This document shows, piece after piece, positions 17,663 to 26,034 of a stretch of 64,000 bases of DNA. Made by a program: the position numbers and the translations under genes. The notes under the pieces were generated by a model. It saw only the letters and a list, made by a program, of their open reading frames with translations, was not told the origin of the DNA and did not search any database. Positions within the stretch are counted from its first letter, which is position 1. Each line of letters begins with the position of its first letter. Source of the DNA: Bin5 sp022827195 (lineage in GTDB: Bacteria; Chloroflexota; Anaerolineae; Caldilineales; Caldilineaceae); contig OZ242331.1 in assembly GCA_965208275.1 (NCBI GenBank), forward strand, positions 4,898,001 through 4,962,000. Direction: 5' to 3'.

Positions 17663-18556
17663 ATGACACCGCGCATGCGTTCTCTACTCTTCACTCCAGC
17701 CGACTCGCCCCGCAAGATGGCCAAGGGGGCGACCCTTCCCGCGGACGCGATCATCGCCGACCTGGAAGACGCGGTCGCGCCCAGTCGCAAGCAGGAGGCG
17801 CGCGCCCTGCTGGTCGAGTCCTTTCAGGGACTGAAGGAGGGCCCGGCGCTGCGTTGCATCCGCATCAATCCGGTCGACAGCCCGTTCTGGCCGGATGATC
17901 TGCTCGCAACGTTTGCCGCAGAACCCTCTTGCTACGTGGTCCCGAAGATAGAGTCGGCAGCGGAGCTGCATCTCGTCGACCGGCAGTTGACTGGGCTGGA
18001 GCAAGAGGCCGGACTGCCCGTCGGGACGGTGCGTCTGCTGGCGATTGTGGAAACGGCCGCGGGGGTGATGAACCTGCGCGAGATCGCCGGCGCCGGGAGC
18101 AGGCTGGCGGCGATGGCGCTGGGCGCGGAAGACTTCGCCGCCGATACCGGCGCCCATCGCACGCGCGAGGGATGGGAAGTCTTCTATGCCCGCAGCGCGC
18201 TGGTGACCGCGGCCGCGGCCTTCGGCCTGCAGGCGATCGACACCGTCTACACCGACCTGGCCGACGATGCCGGGCTGGCCGCGGAGTGTGCTGCCATGCG
18301 CAAGATGGGCTTTCGCGGCAAGCTGGCGATTCACCCGCGCCAGGTGGAGGTGATCAACGCGGCGTTTACGCCGGGGCGGGCGGAGGTTGAGGCGGCGCGG
18401 CGGCTGATCGCGGTCTTCGAGGCGCACGAGCGCGCCGGTCGCGGCGTCTGCGTGCTCGACGGCAAGATGGTGGACTTGCCGATCTACCGCGCCGCGCAGG
18501 ACCTGCTGGCGAGGGCGGCGGAAGGGCCGGACGTGGAGGGCGCCGCGCAGGCGTGA
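17663..18556 (+). CDS. CitE-like CoA ester lyase (HpcH/HpaI aldolase family)
   Basis: This is a 297-residue TIM-barrel lyase: MRSLLFTPADSPRKMAKG at the N-terminus, ADLEDAVAPSRK (metal/CoA region), RINPVDSPFW, VVPKIESAAEL, LGAEDFAADTG and GKLAIHPRQVEVIN. These are the ordered motifs of citrate lyase beta subunit and malyl/citramalyl-CoA lyase relatives, which cleave 3-hydroxy-acyl-CoA or citryl-type thioesters with Mg. No alpha or gamma citrate lyase gene is near, so a stand-alone CitE-like role is more likely. ATG 17663 follows AGGAG by seven bases. Confidence 0.9.
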   Translation: MTPRMRSLLFTPADSPRKMAKGATLPADAIIADLEDAVAPSRKQEARALLVESFQGLKEGPALRCIRINPVDSPFWPDDLLATFAAEPSCYVVPKIESAAELHLVDRQLTGLEQEAGLPVGTVRLLAIVETAAGVMNLREIAGAGSRLAAMALGAEDFAADTGAHRTREGWEVFYARSALVTAAAAFGLQAIDTVYTDLADDAGLAAECAAMRKMGFRGKLAIHPRQVEVINAAFTPGRAEVEAARRLIAVFEAHERAGRGVCVLDGKMVDLPIYRAAQDLLARAAEGPDVEGAAQA

Positions 18557-18589
18557 GAACCGTCCTCTCGACGCGCGGCGCGAGTTCTT

Positions 18590-19036
18590 CTACTCCCGAA
18601 CAGGCCGCAGGCCCAAGTAGACGACCTTTCCGCCCAAGGTCTGTAGGATGGTGCGAGCCGGTTTCCAGGGCAAAAGCTGGTTCAACTCTGAAGGGCTGAG
18701 CGGCGTGTTGTTGTTGGCCAGAAAGACGCGGAAGCAGGCCGCGGTCAGGGAGAGGTGCTCGTTGATGTAGTCGGGATCCTTGGTGCAGCGACTGCGAAGG
18801 CATTCCCACAGCGCGTCGGTGCGTTGGACCTCTCCGGTTTCCGGGTCGATCCAGTCCACGTCTTCGGTATCTCGGTGATCCTTGAATCTGTCCCGGCATT
18901 CGGTACATAACTGGTCGCGCAGGTAGAGACGAAAATTTCGCCCGCTCTGCTCCCACCACTGGTAGTCGATGTGGAACTTCGTGTCCACGTCTGGCCGGAA
19001 CCAGGCGATTTTCCTTCTTGGCGCTGCAACTGTCAT
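18590..19036 (-). CDS. Conserved-looking hypothetical protein with cysteine pairs
   Basis: This 148-residue protein is not recognised. It begins with a basic stretch, has CTEC and CLRSRC cysteines that could bind zinc, and ends with a region (LSPSELNQLLPWKPARTIL) that could be a winged-helix-like module. Codon use and length support a real gene, and the ATG at 19036 follows GGAGGG by 11 bases. The 544-residue gene ends 58 bases upstream on the same strand, so the two probably act together. It is convergent with the CitE-like gene, 33 bases away. Confidence 0.65.
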   Translation of the reverse strand: MTVAAPRRKIAWFRPDVDTKFHIDYQWWEQSGRNFRLYLRDQLCTECRDRFKDHRDTEDVDWIDPETGEVQRTDALWECLRSRCTKDPDYINEHLSLTAACFRVFLANNNTPLSPSELNQLLPWKPARTILQTLGGKVVYLGLRPVRE

Positions 19037-19094
19037 CGTATGTCCATCCCTCCTCAGGTGCCCGCGTTCTCGACGAACTGCCGGCCTCCTGCGC

Positions 19095-20729
19095 TCATCT
19101 CACATTGAAGAAGCCGTCCCCTGCGTCCTGGAAGCGGGGATTGCTCAGCAAAGTATAGAATATCGGCCCCGGCGGACAGCGCCACAGCATATTGACCGCG
19201 CTGTAGATCGTCTTGACATGGGCGGTGCCCTGGGGATTCAGTTTCGTAATCTCCGGTACGACCATTTCCACGATCTGCTCAAGGGTCGCGTCGTTGCGTT
19301 CGAAACCGGCGTTGAACGCCTCCAGCCCTTCCCGGTCCTCGGAAGAGACGATTAGGTGCTCGTCGTACTCGCAGGCGATCTGCACTTTGTTCATTTCGAG
19401 ATCGAAACGCCGCGAACCGGTATCGACCCTGGCGATGCGGCTCCATTCCCGCCTCATGCGGCGTGGGCGGTAGTCGATCACCAGCTCTTCGGGATTTTCA
19501 GCACGCTCGAGCGTAATCTGCGCGCTCACCGGCAGGTTGTGCGCCACCATCCATTCCTTTAGGCCGCAGACGTAGCGACCTTTGCGCACAACCCAAGCGG
19601 TGTAGCGGTTGCCCCAACGCCCGTCGACGATCGTCACCATCGAACGTTCCTGCGCGCTGTGCGGAAACAGGTCACGCGTACGGCTGCTGAGGGGCAGCGT
19701 GCCGTAGAGCCAGTGCGGAAAGATCAGGGTGAAGCTGACGCTGGGGACGACAGACGAAACGTGTGAGGCGGCGCTGCTCTCCCCCCATTCGTCATCAAGC
19801 TCCCACTCCGTTTGCAGAAGCTCTACGCTCAAGATGGCCCGGTTGTAGCGGCCAATGTTTGGAGACAGCAGCGGCGGTGTGTTGAGCGCCTCGGGCGGTT
19901 CGAGTCGCGCCAGGTACCACAGTGGAACGCCGCCGCGGCCGACCTGGTCAAAGCGCTCGTCGTCGCTCAAAGCGTGGTTGACACTAATGATCTGCATGGG
20001 CTGCGAAACGTCGTCGGCCTGCAGATCGAGTTCGGGCAGCAGCTCCTCCGTAGAAAGGGGCCGGTTCTGCATTTCGAGCAACGCTTCGGCAATGTTCAGA
20101 TGACCTACGTGGACCTCGGCCAGCATGTCGGCCAGCAGCCAGAAGTCGTCCATCTTGACGAACACGTCGTTGCCTTCGCCCTCCTCGAGCGCGTAGAGCA
20201 GACTTTCTTCAATCTCATCCTGATAGAGCGAATGGATCTCTTCCGCGGAAAGAAGGGCCTCTTCGTCGCCCGCGGTCTGGCCGTTTGCGGCGTTCAGCCG
20301 GTGGCCCGTCTGCAGGTTGGCGGCGAACTCCCGTTCCTCGCCCGAGTCGGCGAAGCCAACGCGAATGACGTCGAACGGACCGTGCTCCGGATTCTGGCCG
20401 GCGCGGGTCTCCAGCACTTCGCCTACCAGGAAATCCATGGCCGGAAAGATGAGCGTCTCCCCCACGGAATAGTCCTTTCCCGGCTGATAGACAGTACCCT
20501 TTTTGAGTTCGGACTCCATCCGGGCCGTCTCGCGGCGCTGGTATTCCTGGATCAGGTGCAAAGCCAGCTGGCTGGTGGTCATCGCCGACTCTGCATCCAG
20601 GATCAGGCCGTGGATGAAGTCCAGGTCTTCATTGGAAACGTTGAACTGGTCACGCCAGAACGAGGCGGTTTGGGTCCTTCGCAACAGCACGTATTCCTCC
20701 TCCCAAAAAGGCAGACGAAGCGTCTGCAT
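19095..20729 (-). CDS. Large hypothetical protein with possible helix-turn-helix ends
   Basis: This is a 544-residue soluble protein with no signal peptide or membrane segment, acidic overall, not recognised. The N-terminal region (LILDAESAMTTSQLALHLI) and the C-terminal region (GTAHVKTIYSAVNML followed by SNPRFQDAGDGFF) both look like winged-helix/HARE-HTH-type units, while the middle is beta-rich. The promoter at 20803-20831 lies inside the longest possible frame, so the ATG at 20727-20729 is the likely start; no strong ribosome site is present. Its small neighbour follows after 58 bases. A regulatory or nucleic-acid-binding role is only an inference. Confidence 0.6.
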   Translation of the reverse strand: MQTLRLPFWEEEYVLLRRTQTASFWRDQFNVSNEDLDFIHGLILDAESAMTTSQLALHLIQEYQRRETARMESELKKGTVYQPGKDYSVGETLIFPAMDFLVGEVLETRAGQNPEHGPFDVIRVGFADSGEEREFAANLQTGHRLNAANGQTAGDEEALLSAEEIHSLYQDEIEESLLYALEEGEGNDVFVKMDDFWLLADMLAEVHVGHLNIAEALLEMQNRPLSTEELLPELDLQADDVSQPMQIISVNHALSDDERFDQVGRGGVPLWYLARLEPPEALNTPPLLSPNIGRYNRAILSVELLQTEWELDDEWGESSAASHVSSVVPSVSFTLIFPHWLYGTLPLSSRTRDLFPHSAQERSMVTIVDGRWGNRYTAWVVRKGRYVCGLKEWMVAHNLPVSAQITLERAENPEELVIDYRPRRMRREWSRIARVDTGSRRFDLEMNKVQIACEYDEHLIVSSEDREGLEAFNAGFERNDATLEQIVEMVVPEITKLNPQGTAHVKTIYSAVNMLWRCPPGPIFYTLLSNPRFQDAGDGFFNVR

Positions 20730-20802
20730 CAAACTGCAACGGCTGCCGGCGCCGCCTGTGGGGAGCGGCACCGATAAACCAAATGTCCGCAGCCAAAAAT
20801 AG

Positions 20803-20831
20803 AGTATAGCTGTTTGTGTGGAAAAGCTCAA
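20803..20831 (-). promoter_or_regulatory. Sigma-70-type promoter for the 544-residue hypothetical gene
   Basis: On the minus strand TTGAGC (20826-20831) is 17 bases from TATACT (20803-20808). It would start RNA about 65 bases before the ATG at 20729 and so decides that start over the longer in-frame TTG. Confidence 0.55.
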
Positions 20832-21020
20832 GAACGGGTGAATCTGAAACGGGAGTTAGCGATCAATGGCCGGGGAAATCGATGATAGTTCGGAAAGGGT
20901 CGGAATGGTTGCAGGCACCTTCGATAGCTTCTAAGGCCTTGTGCACGGCAGGGGCGGCGCGGTAAGCAGGGAATTGAGGCCTGTATCGACCGAGCGCTGC
21001 AGAGGAGATGTGTGTACGCG

Positions 21021-23357
21021 CTAGCGTGTCGCGGCCACGCGTATCTGAGCCAGGGTCAACTCCGCTTCCCACACATCTAGCTCTACCGTCGGCTTGAGCG
21101 TGCTTGGATCATAGACGATCAGCCGCAATTCGTAGTCGCCCGCGGCTAAATCTGTAGGGACAGTAATGTTGGAAATCGTGTCGACCGGTTCTTCGGGGGT
21201 CCATCCGCCAGTTGTCGTATCCTCCTTGCTGAGCAGGGTGACGTCCTTCTGGTAGACGATTGCTCCCTCAGCACTATGCAAGCGCATGGAGATAGCGTAA
21301 TTGATCTCCAATCCGGGGGCGGTTTTCCATTGCAGGAGTAGCCACAGGGAGTCATCGCCTTTCAGGTTGATGGCCTGCTGAGAGGACAGCTGCATTTTGC
21401 CCTGACCCAGGGCGAGTCCGTTCAGCGATATGCCGCCGTCGTAGTGGACAGACATTGGTTCCACATACTCGTGCAGTGACCAGGGACGGTCCAGATCGAT
21501 ATCGGTGAAGAAATGGATTTGAAAGCTGTCGAACTCTTTGCTCTCCGCGGGCATTCCATATTTTTCAAGGAGGGCAACAAGGTTTTCGTCACCATCACCG
21601 GACCAGCTCAGGTCGTCGTCCCAATCCACCACGCCTACAGTGGACAGGTTCTCTATGGCCGACAGCGCGGATGCGACATTACGCGCCATTTCGGTGGTGC
21701 CGATATGAAAGACGAAGGCCGGTGTCTCGCCCTGGTAGAGGTATTCAAAGCCATGATTCCTGATGAATCGATAAGGGAGCAGGTAGACCAGGCCCGCGGC
21801 ATGGGGTTGTGCGTTGAGGATGTCGGCGGCACTGGCCCACTCTCCATAGTAATCTTTGTGGAATTTGGGCGTGGTTGCCCAATTCTGAAAGTAGGTTCGA
21901 TGGGTGGCGACGCCCTGGACCAGAATCCAGATTGTGACCGCTGCGGCCAGAGCCAACGCAAGCCAGAATCCAAATTTCCGAAAGAAACGACCTGCGTGTG
22001 AAGGCAGTGCGAGACAGCCTCGTCTCAGAATGTGGTACGCCTCCCACATGCCGACACCAGTGAGTAGATAAATGGCGGGGGTCGCGCCGAACATGCGCAG
22101 GGTGTTTGGAGGAGGGGTGAAATCCCTGGCCAGTACTGCCGGTAGGAGCATGATGCCCAGCCAGAGAAGCAGCAGCCGGTAGGCCGGCCTGCGCCAGTGG
22201 CGCGTCGCCATGCAAAGGCCAAACCAGAAGAACAGCGCTACCCCTGGGTCCAGCATTGGTCTGTCAGCGAAGTTGTACTGCCAGTTCGTGTCGCCGCGAA
22301 AGCCGAAGACCAGGAGATGCACCTTTACGTTCTCCAAAAAAGCCCGCAGCGGTTCTCCATTGCTGTAGGCTGAATGGAAGATCCAATGCACACCGCTTCG
22401 AGGAGAAAAGTCTTCAGGGTTCAGGGCAAAATGAATGAGGATTGGCGCAGCCACCACTGCGGTTACGCCCACGAAGATTCCGATCCAGTTTGCGTTTCCA
22501 ATCAGTCCGCCAGTCCACAAGGGAAGGTCGAGGTGAGAAAGGCGATGGCGGTCGGAGTCTCCCCTGCTTCTCTTCCTGACTGATTCGCGCTTGCCCATGC
22601 GAGGCAGTAAGCTCAGACCAAATAACAGGAATAGGAATGGAGTAAAGCGGGCAGCGATATAGGTGTACGGCAGAAGTCCGGCGCAGACCCCCGCAAGCGC
22701 AATTCGCCACCAACATGACAACTGTTTCGACTCTTTGTTCTCGCCGGCGAAGGTTGGTCCGGCTGGTGCGTCGGTTGAGGTGCCGGTTTGTACAGGCCTT
22801 GGCCAGCCCCACCATAGCAGGGCCAGACTTGAGGACAACAACAATGGCAGGAAGTTGGGCCTAAGAGCCACGCGGCCGATGATCATCTGACCGATGGCAA
22901 CGGACATCAGTCCGGCGGCAACGCCTCCCACCATCAGTCCCCGCCATGGGGTGGGTCGGCCGAATTCATCTCGGCCGAAGAGCAACTGTCCCAGCCAGAA
23001 GACGAGAAAGACGGTGCCTGCGCTTGCCAGGGCGGTGGGCAGGCGCATGGCCAGCACTGTGCGTCCCAGGAAAGTGGTTGCAACCGCAATCGTGTATGCA
23101 GTCAAGCCTTCGAGCTTTCGCTTTTCGTGAGAAAAGAACACGGCGTGCTCACCCCGCAGTACCTTAAGGGCATCCACTCCGTGTATGCCCTCATCGAAGT
23201 ATAGTCCCGGCGGGAGTTCGCCCAATCGCTGGAAGCGCAACAACACTACGGCAAGGAACAGGGCAAGCAGGATTGCCCACAAGACAATCAGGTGCGAAGG
23301 GAATCTCTTTCTGGAGGGGTTAGCGTCGCTGGTTGACGGCGATGTAGACGATGACAT
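21021..23357 (-). CDS. GT39/PMT-type glycosyltransferase, array copy 1
   Basis: This is a 778-residue membrane glycosyltransferase of the ArnT/PMT superfamily, which uses polyprenyl-phosphate sugars and acts on the outer face of the membrane. After one helix (residues 22-41) comes GLYFDEGIHG with D55-E56, the expected catalytic DE. About ten more hydrophobic segments follow, with a charged cytoplasmic insert (STDAPAGPTFAGENK). The last 200 residues form a soluble beta-rich domain ending ELDVWEAELTLAQI. This copy differs from the others in SHEKRKLEGLTAYT after HAVFF. ATG 23357 is preferred over the in-frame start at 23429 because the promoter at 23432-23460 is so close; no ribosome site is clear. 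Confidence 0.85.
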   Translation of the reverse strand: MSSSTSPSTSDANPSRKRFPSHLIVLWAILLALFLAVVLLRFQRLGELPPGLYFDEGIHGVDALKVLRGEHAVFFSHEKRKLEGLTAYTIAVATTFLGRTVLAMRLPTALASAGTVFLVFWLGQLLFGRDEFGRPTPWRGLMVGGVAAGLMSVAIGQMIIGRVALRPNFLPLLLSSSLALLWWGWPRPVQTGTSTDAPAGPTFAGENKESKQLSCWWRIALAGVCAGLLPYTYIAARFTPFLFLLFGLSLLPRMGKRESVRKRSRGDSDRHRLSHLDLPLWTGGLIGNANWIGIFVGVTAVVAAPILIHFALNPEDFSPRSGVHWIFHSAYSNGEPLRAFLENVKVHLLVFGFRGDTNWQYNFADRPMLDPGVALFFWFGLCMATRHWRRPAYRLLLLWLGIMLLPAVLARDFTPPPNTLRMFGATPAIYLLTGVGMWEAYHILRRGCLALPSHAGRFFRKFGFWLALALAAAVTIWILVQGVATHRTYFQNWATTPKFHKDYYGEWASAADILNAQPHAAGLVYLLPYRFIRNHGFEYLYQGETPAFVFHIGTTEMARNVASALSAIENLSTVGVVDWDDDLSWSGDGDENLVALLEKYGMPAESKEFDSFQIHFFTDIDLDRPWSLHEYVEPMSVHYDGGISLNGLALGQGKMQLSSQQAINLKGDDSLWLLLQWKTAPGLEINYAISMRLHSAEGAIVYQKDVTLLSKEDTTTGGWTPEEPVDTISNITVPTDLAAGDYELRLIVYDPSTLKPTVELDVWEAELTLAQIRVAATR

Positions 23358-23431
23358 GTCGACCGTGTTCACTCTTGCCCATGACTCTATAGGGGCCTGC
23401 CGCAAGTCATGTGACAGCGCGACGGGCACAA

Positions 23432-23460
23432 ATTATGCGGGAATCCTTGGCAGGCGTCAA
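23432..23460 (-). promoter_or_regulatory. Promoter for array copy 1
   Basis: On the minus strand TTGACG (23455-23460), 17 bases, then CATAAT (23432-23437); five of six matches in each box. It gives an untranslated leader of about 70 bases before ATG 23357. The rest of the 304-base gap 23358-23661 holds nothing else I can identify. Copy 1 therefore need not depend on readthrough from the upstream copies. Confidence 0.55.
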
Positions 23461-23661
23461 GCTCGCGGGACTCCGTCCTTGCATCCGGGAGCTATGCTAT
23501 GCGGCCTGATGCCTGTGCCCCCGCTGCGCCGCTGGGCCGTCCAACATTCTCTCACCGATTGCGTGTCGTTCGCGCTCGTCGGACGATTTGCGGCAAGAGA
23601 GGCGCGGCATGCTTTCGGAAGCCTGTTCCGGAAACGAAATGGAGGCTTTCAACCTGTTCGC

Positions 23662-25950
23662 TCACTGCAATCGCAGTTGAACGAGGAGCCTTTCCGGCTC
23701 CCAGACACCGACTTCGACCGTTGGTATCAATGTTTCGGCATTGTAGACCACCAGCCGCAACTGGTAGTCGCCGGGCGGGAGTTCCGCCGGCAGGTCTAGG
23801 TGGAAGAGCGAGTCTACCGTCTCTTGTGACGGCCAGTGGCTGGTGGGCGTATGGTTCGCCGGGTTCCAGAGGACAATATCTTCCTGGAAGACGGCAGTTC
23901 CTTCATCGCTGTATAGGCGAATAGATACCGCATAGTCGTCTTCCAGGTCGGGCGCTGTCTGCCACTGAAGAGCCCCCCAAACTGTGCTGCCCGGGTCCAA
24001 TCCTGTCATGCCGGCAGCGGAGAGTTGCCGTACGCCCTGTCCCAGAGCGAAGCCGTGCAGGCTGATGGGGCCGTCGTAACGAACTGAAAGCGGCTCCAGG
24101 TAGTCGTAGAATGTCCATGGGCGGTCGCGGATGATATCGGTGTAGCTGTGTACTCGAAAGTCGGCGTACTGATCGGTTCCCGAATAACGTCCGTACTTTT
24201 TCAAAAGGAAGTTAATCGGAAGGGTGTCATCCTCAATCAGAGGATTGGGGCTGTTCCATTCCAGGACCTTTACTGTGGACACCTCCTTGACCGCTGTCAG
24301 CACGGATTCAATCTGCTGCGCCAGGTCTGGCGCCCCCATCGTCACAATGTAGGCCTGAAAGAGGTACCTGAAGTTATGTTCATTGACAAAACTCTCGTCA
24401 CTCCACGGAAAGCCCGGTACCAGATAGACTGTGTCCATCTCAAGTGGCTGCGCTTTCAACACTTCACCCGCCTCACCCAGCATGTTATCGGGAACTATGC
24501 GGATCTCCGCAGCGTTTGCCCACGCCTGGTAAATGGTACGGTAGGTAACGATTCCCTGGAACAGAATCAAGCAAAGGGCGACAGCCCCGGCAAAGACAGG
24601 TACGATGAACTCGTGGTCCGGAGGAATCCGCTTCCATAGCTGCGGCAGGCGGCTGCTCGACGCATGCAGCAAGCGAATCACTTCCCAGATGCCCACACCA
24701 ACGAGCAGGTAGACGGCCGGCGTCGCCCCGATCATGCGAAGAAAGTGGGGCGAGTAGTCGGCGAGTATTGCCGGGAGAAGCAGAACAGCCGTCCAGAGAA
24801 GCAGAAGTCTGTAGGCTGGCAGCCGCTTCCAGTTCCAGGCTGCCACGCCCGCGCCAAACCAGAAAAAAGAGGCCTCCAAGAGGTTGAGCATTGGCCGTGA
24901 GGGAAAGTTGTATCGCCAATTGGCGTCACCGTGAAAGCCAAATGCCAACAGGTGCTCCCATGTGTTGAGAAGCAGGGTTTTCGGAGAGTCGCCCGCGCTG
25001 CGTTCGGAGCCAAAAACCCAGACCTGGTCGCTTCGATACAGGAAGTCGTCCGGATGCAGGAAAAAATAGGCAAGAATAGGCGCGGCCACAAGCCCAGCTA
25101 TGCCAAGAAATATACCAATCAACGGCAGGCGTCGACTTAGTGGTTCATCCAACAGGTGGGCAAACGAAAAGGAAGACCGGGTATGAGAAGAGGCTGCTCC
25201 TGTTCTGGCACGGTCAGGTCTCCCTTTCACCATATTGGGGAGAAAGCTCAGCCCGAACGCAACAAACAGCAGGGGTGTGGCGCGGGCCGCCAAATAGGTG
25301 TAGGGTAGCAACCCTGTACACAGGCCCGCGAGCGCGAAGATCCACCAACGCTTCAGCCGCCATCCCCACCAAAGCAGAGCAAAGGCCAGGGCAAGGAGCA
25401 GAGGAAGGTAGTTTCCTCTGTATGCTGTTCGTCCGAGGATGGTTTGGCTCAGTGAGACGGCGAGCAGGCCGGCTGCAACGCCGCCAATCAGAAGCCCTCG
25501 CCAGGGAGTTGGGCGTCCGTCTCTATCTCTGCCAAAGAGTAGGCCTCCCAACCAGAAGACGGCGAAGACCGTGCCCGCGCTGGCAAGAGCCGTCGGCAAG
25601 CGCAGAGCCAGCACCGTGCGCCCCAACAGTGAAATGGCGAAGGCGACTCCATAGACAACCATTCCTTCCCGTCCATTGTGCCTCGGGAAGAACACAGCGT
25701 GTTTTCCCTGCAGCACGTGGAGCGCATCCAGTCCATGCGCACCTTCATCGGGATGTAGGTCGGGCGGGAGGATGGACAGCTGTCGAAAGCGCAACAGCGC
25801 GACAGCCAGCGTCAGGAGGACAACACCGGCGACAACTGCCGTGATGACAACTCTGACGTTTGACACCCCGGTATCGTCTGTCATTCCCTTCATATGCGGC
25901 GCCAGAGGCGGCCTCTCAGACATCCACCGGGCTCCGAGAATTCTTGTCAA
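23662..25950 (-). CDS. GT39/PMT-type glycosyltransferase, array copy 2
   Basis: The product is up to 762 residues. The loop after the first helix reads DLHPDEGAHGLDALHVL, with D68-E69 by this numbering. The following NGREGMVVYG matches copies 4 and 6 rather than copy 1. A serine/arginine-rich insert (ARTGAASSHTRSSFSF) interrupts the membrane region around residue 245. The C-terminal domain ends VEVGVWEPERLLVQLRLQ. The exact start is uncertain: in-frame ATGs lie at residues 10, 20 and 23, and none has a strong ribosome site. Membrane topology and DE motif suggest an active enzyme; donor sugar and acceptor are unknown. Confidence 0.84.
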   Translation of the reverse strand: MTRILGARWMSERPPLAPHMKGMTDDTGVSNVRVVITAVVAGVVLLTLAVALLRFRQLSILPPDLHPDEGAHGLDALHVLQGKHAVFFPRHNGREGMVVYGVAFAISLLGRTVLALRLPTALASAGTVFAVFWLGGLLFGRDRDGRPTPWRGLLIGGVAAGLLAVSLSQTILGRTAYRGNYLPLLLALAFALLWWGWRLKRWWIFALAGLCTGLLPYTYLAARATPLLFVAFGLSFLPNMVKGRPDRARTGAASSHTRSSFSFAHLLDEPLSRRLPLIGIFLGIAGLVAAPILAYFFLHPDDFLYRSDQVWVFGSERSAGDSPKTLLLNTWEHLLAFGFHGDANWRYNFPSRPMLNLLEASFFWFGAGVAAWNWKRLPAYRLLLLWTAVLLLPAILADYSPHFLRMIGATPAVYLLVGVGIWEVIRLLHASSSRLPQLWKRIPPDHEFIVPVFAGAVALCLILFQGIVTYRTIYQAWANAAEIRIVPDNMLGEAGEVLKAQPLEMDTVYLVPGFPWSDESFVNEHNFRYLFQAYIVTMGAPDLAQQIESVLTAVKEVSTVKVLEWNSPNPLIEDDTLPINFLLKKYGRYSGTDQYADFRVHSYTDIIRDRPWTFYDYLEPLSVRYDGPISLHGFALGQGVRQLSAAGMTGLDPGSTVWGALQWQTAPDLEDDYAVSIRLYSDEGTAVFQEDIVLWNPANHTPTSHWPSQETVDSLFHLDLPAELPPGDYQLRLVVYNAETLIPTVEVGVWEPERLLVQLRLQ

Positions 25951-26034
25951 GCCCGTCGCGCAGGCCGCCGATGCGACATAGGCCGCGTCTGATTCGCCTG
26001 CCGTGACGGCAGCAGGTCCAGCTGACGAGGATGT

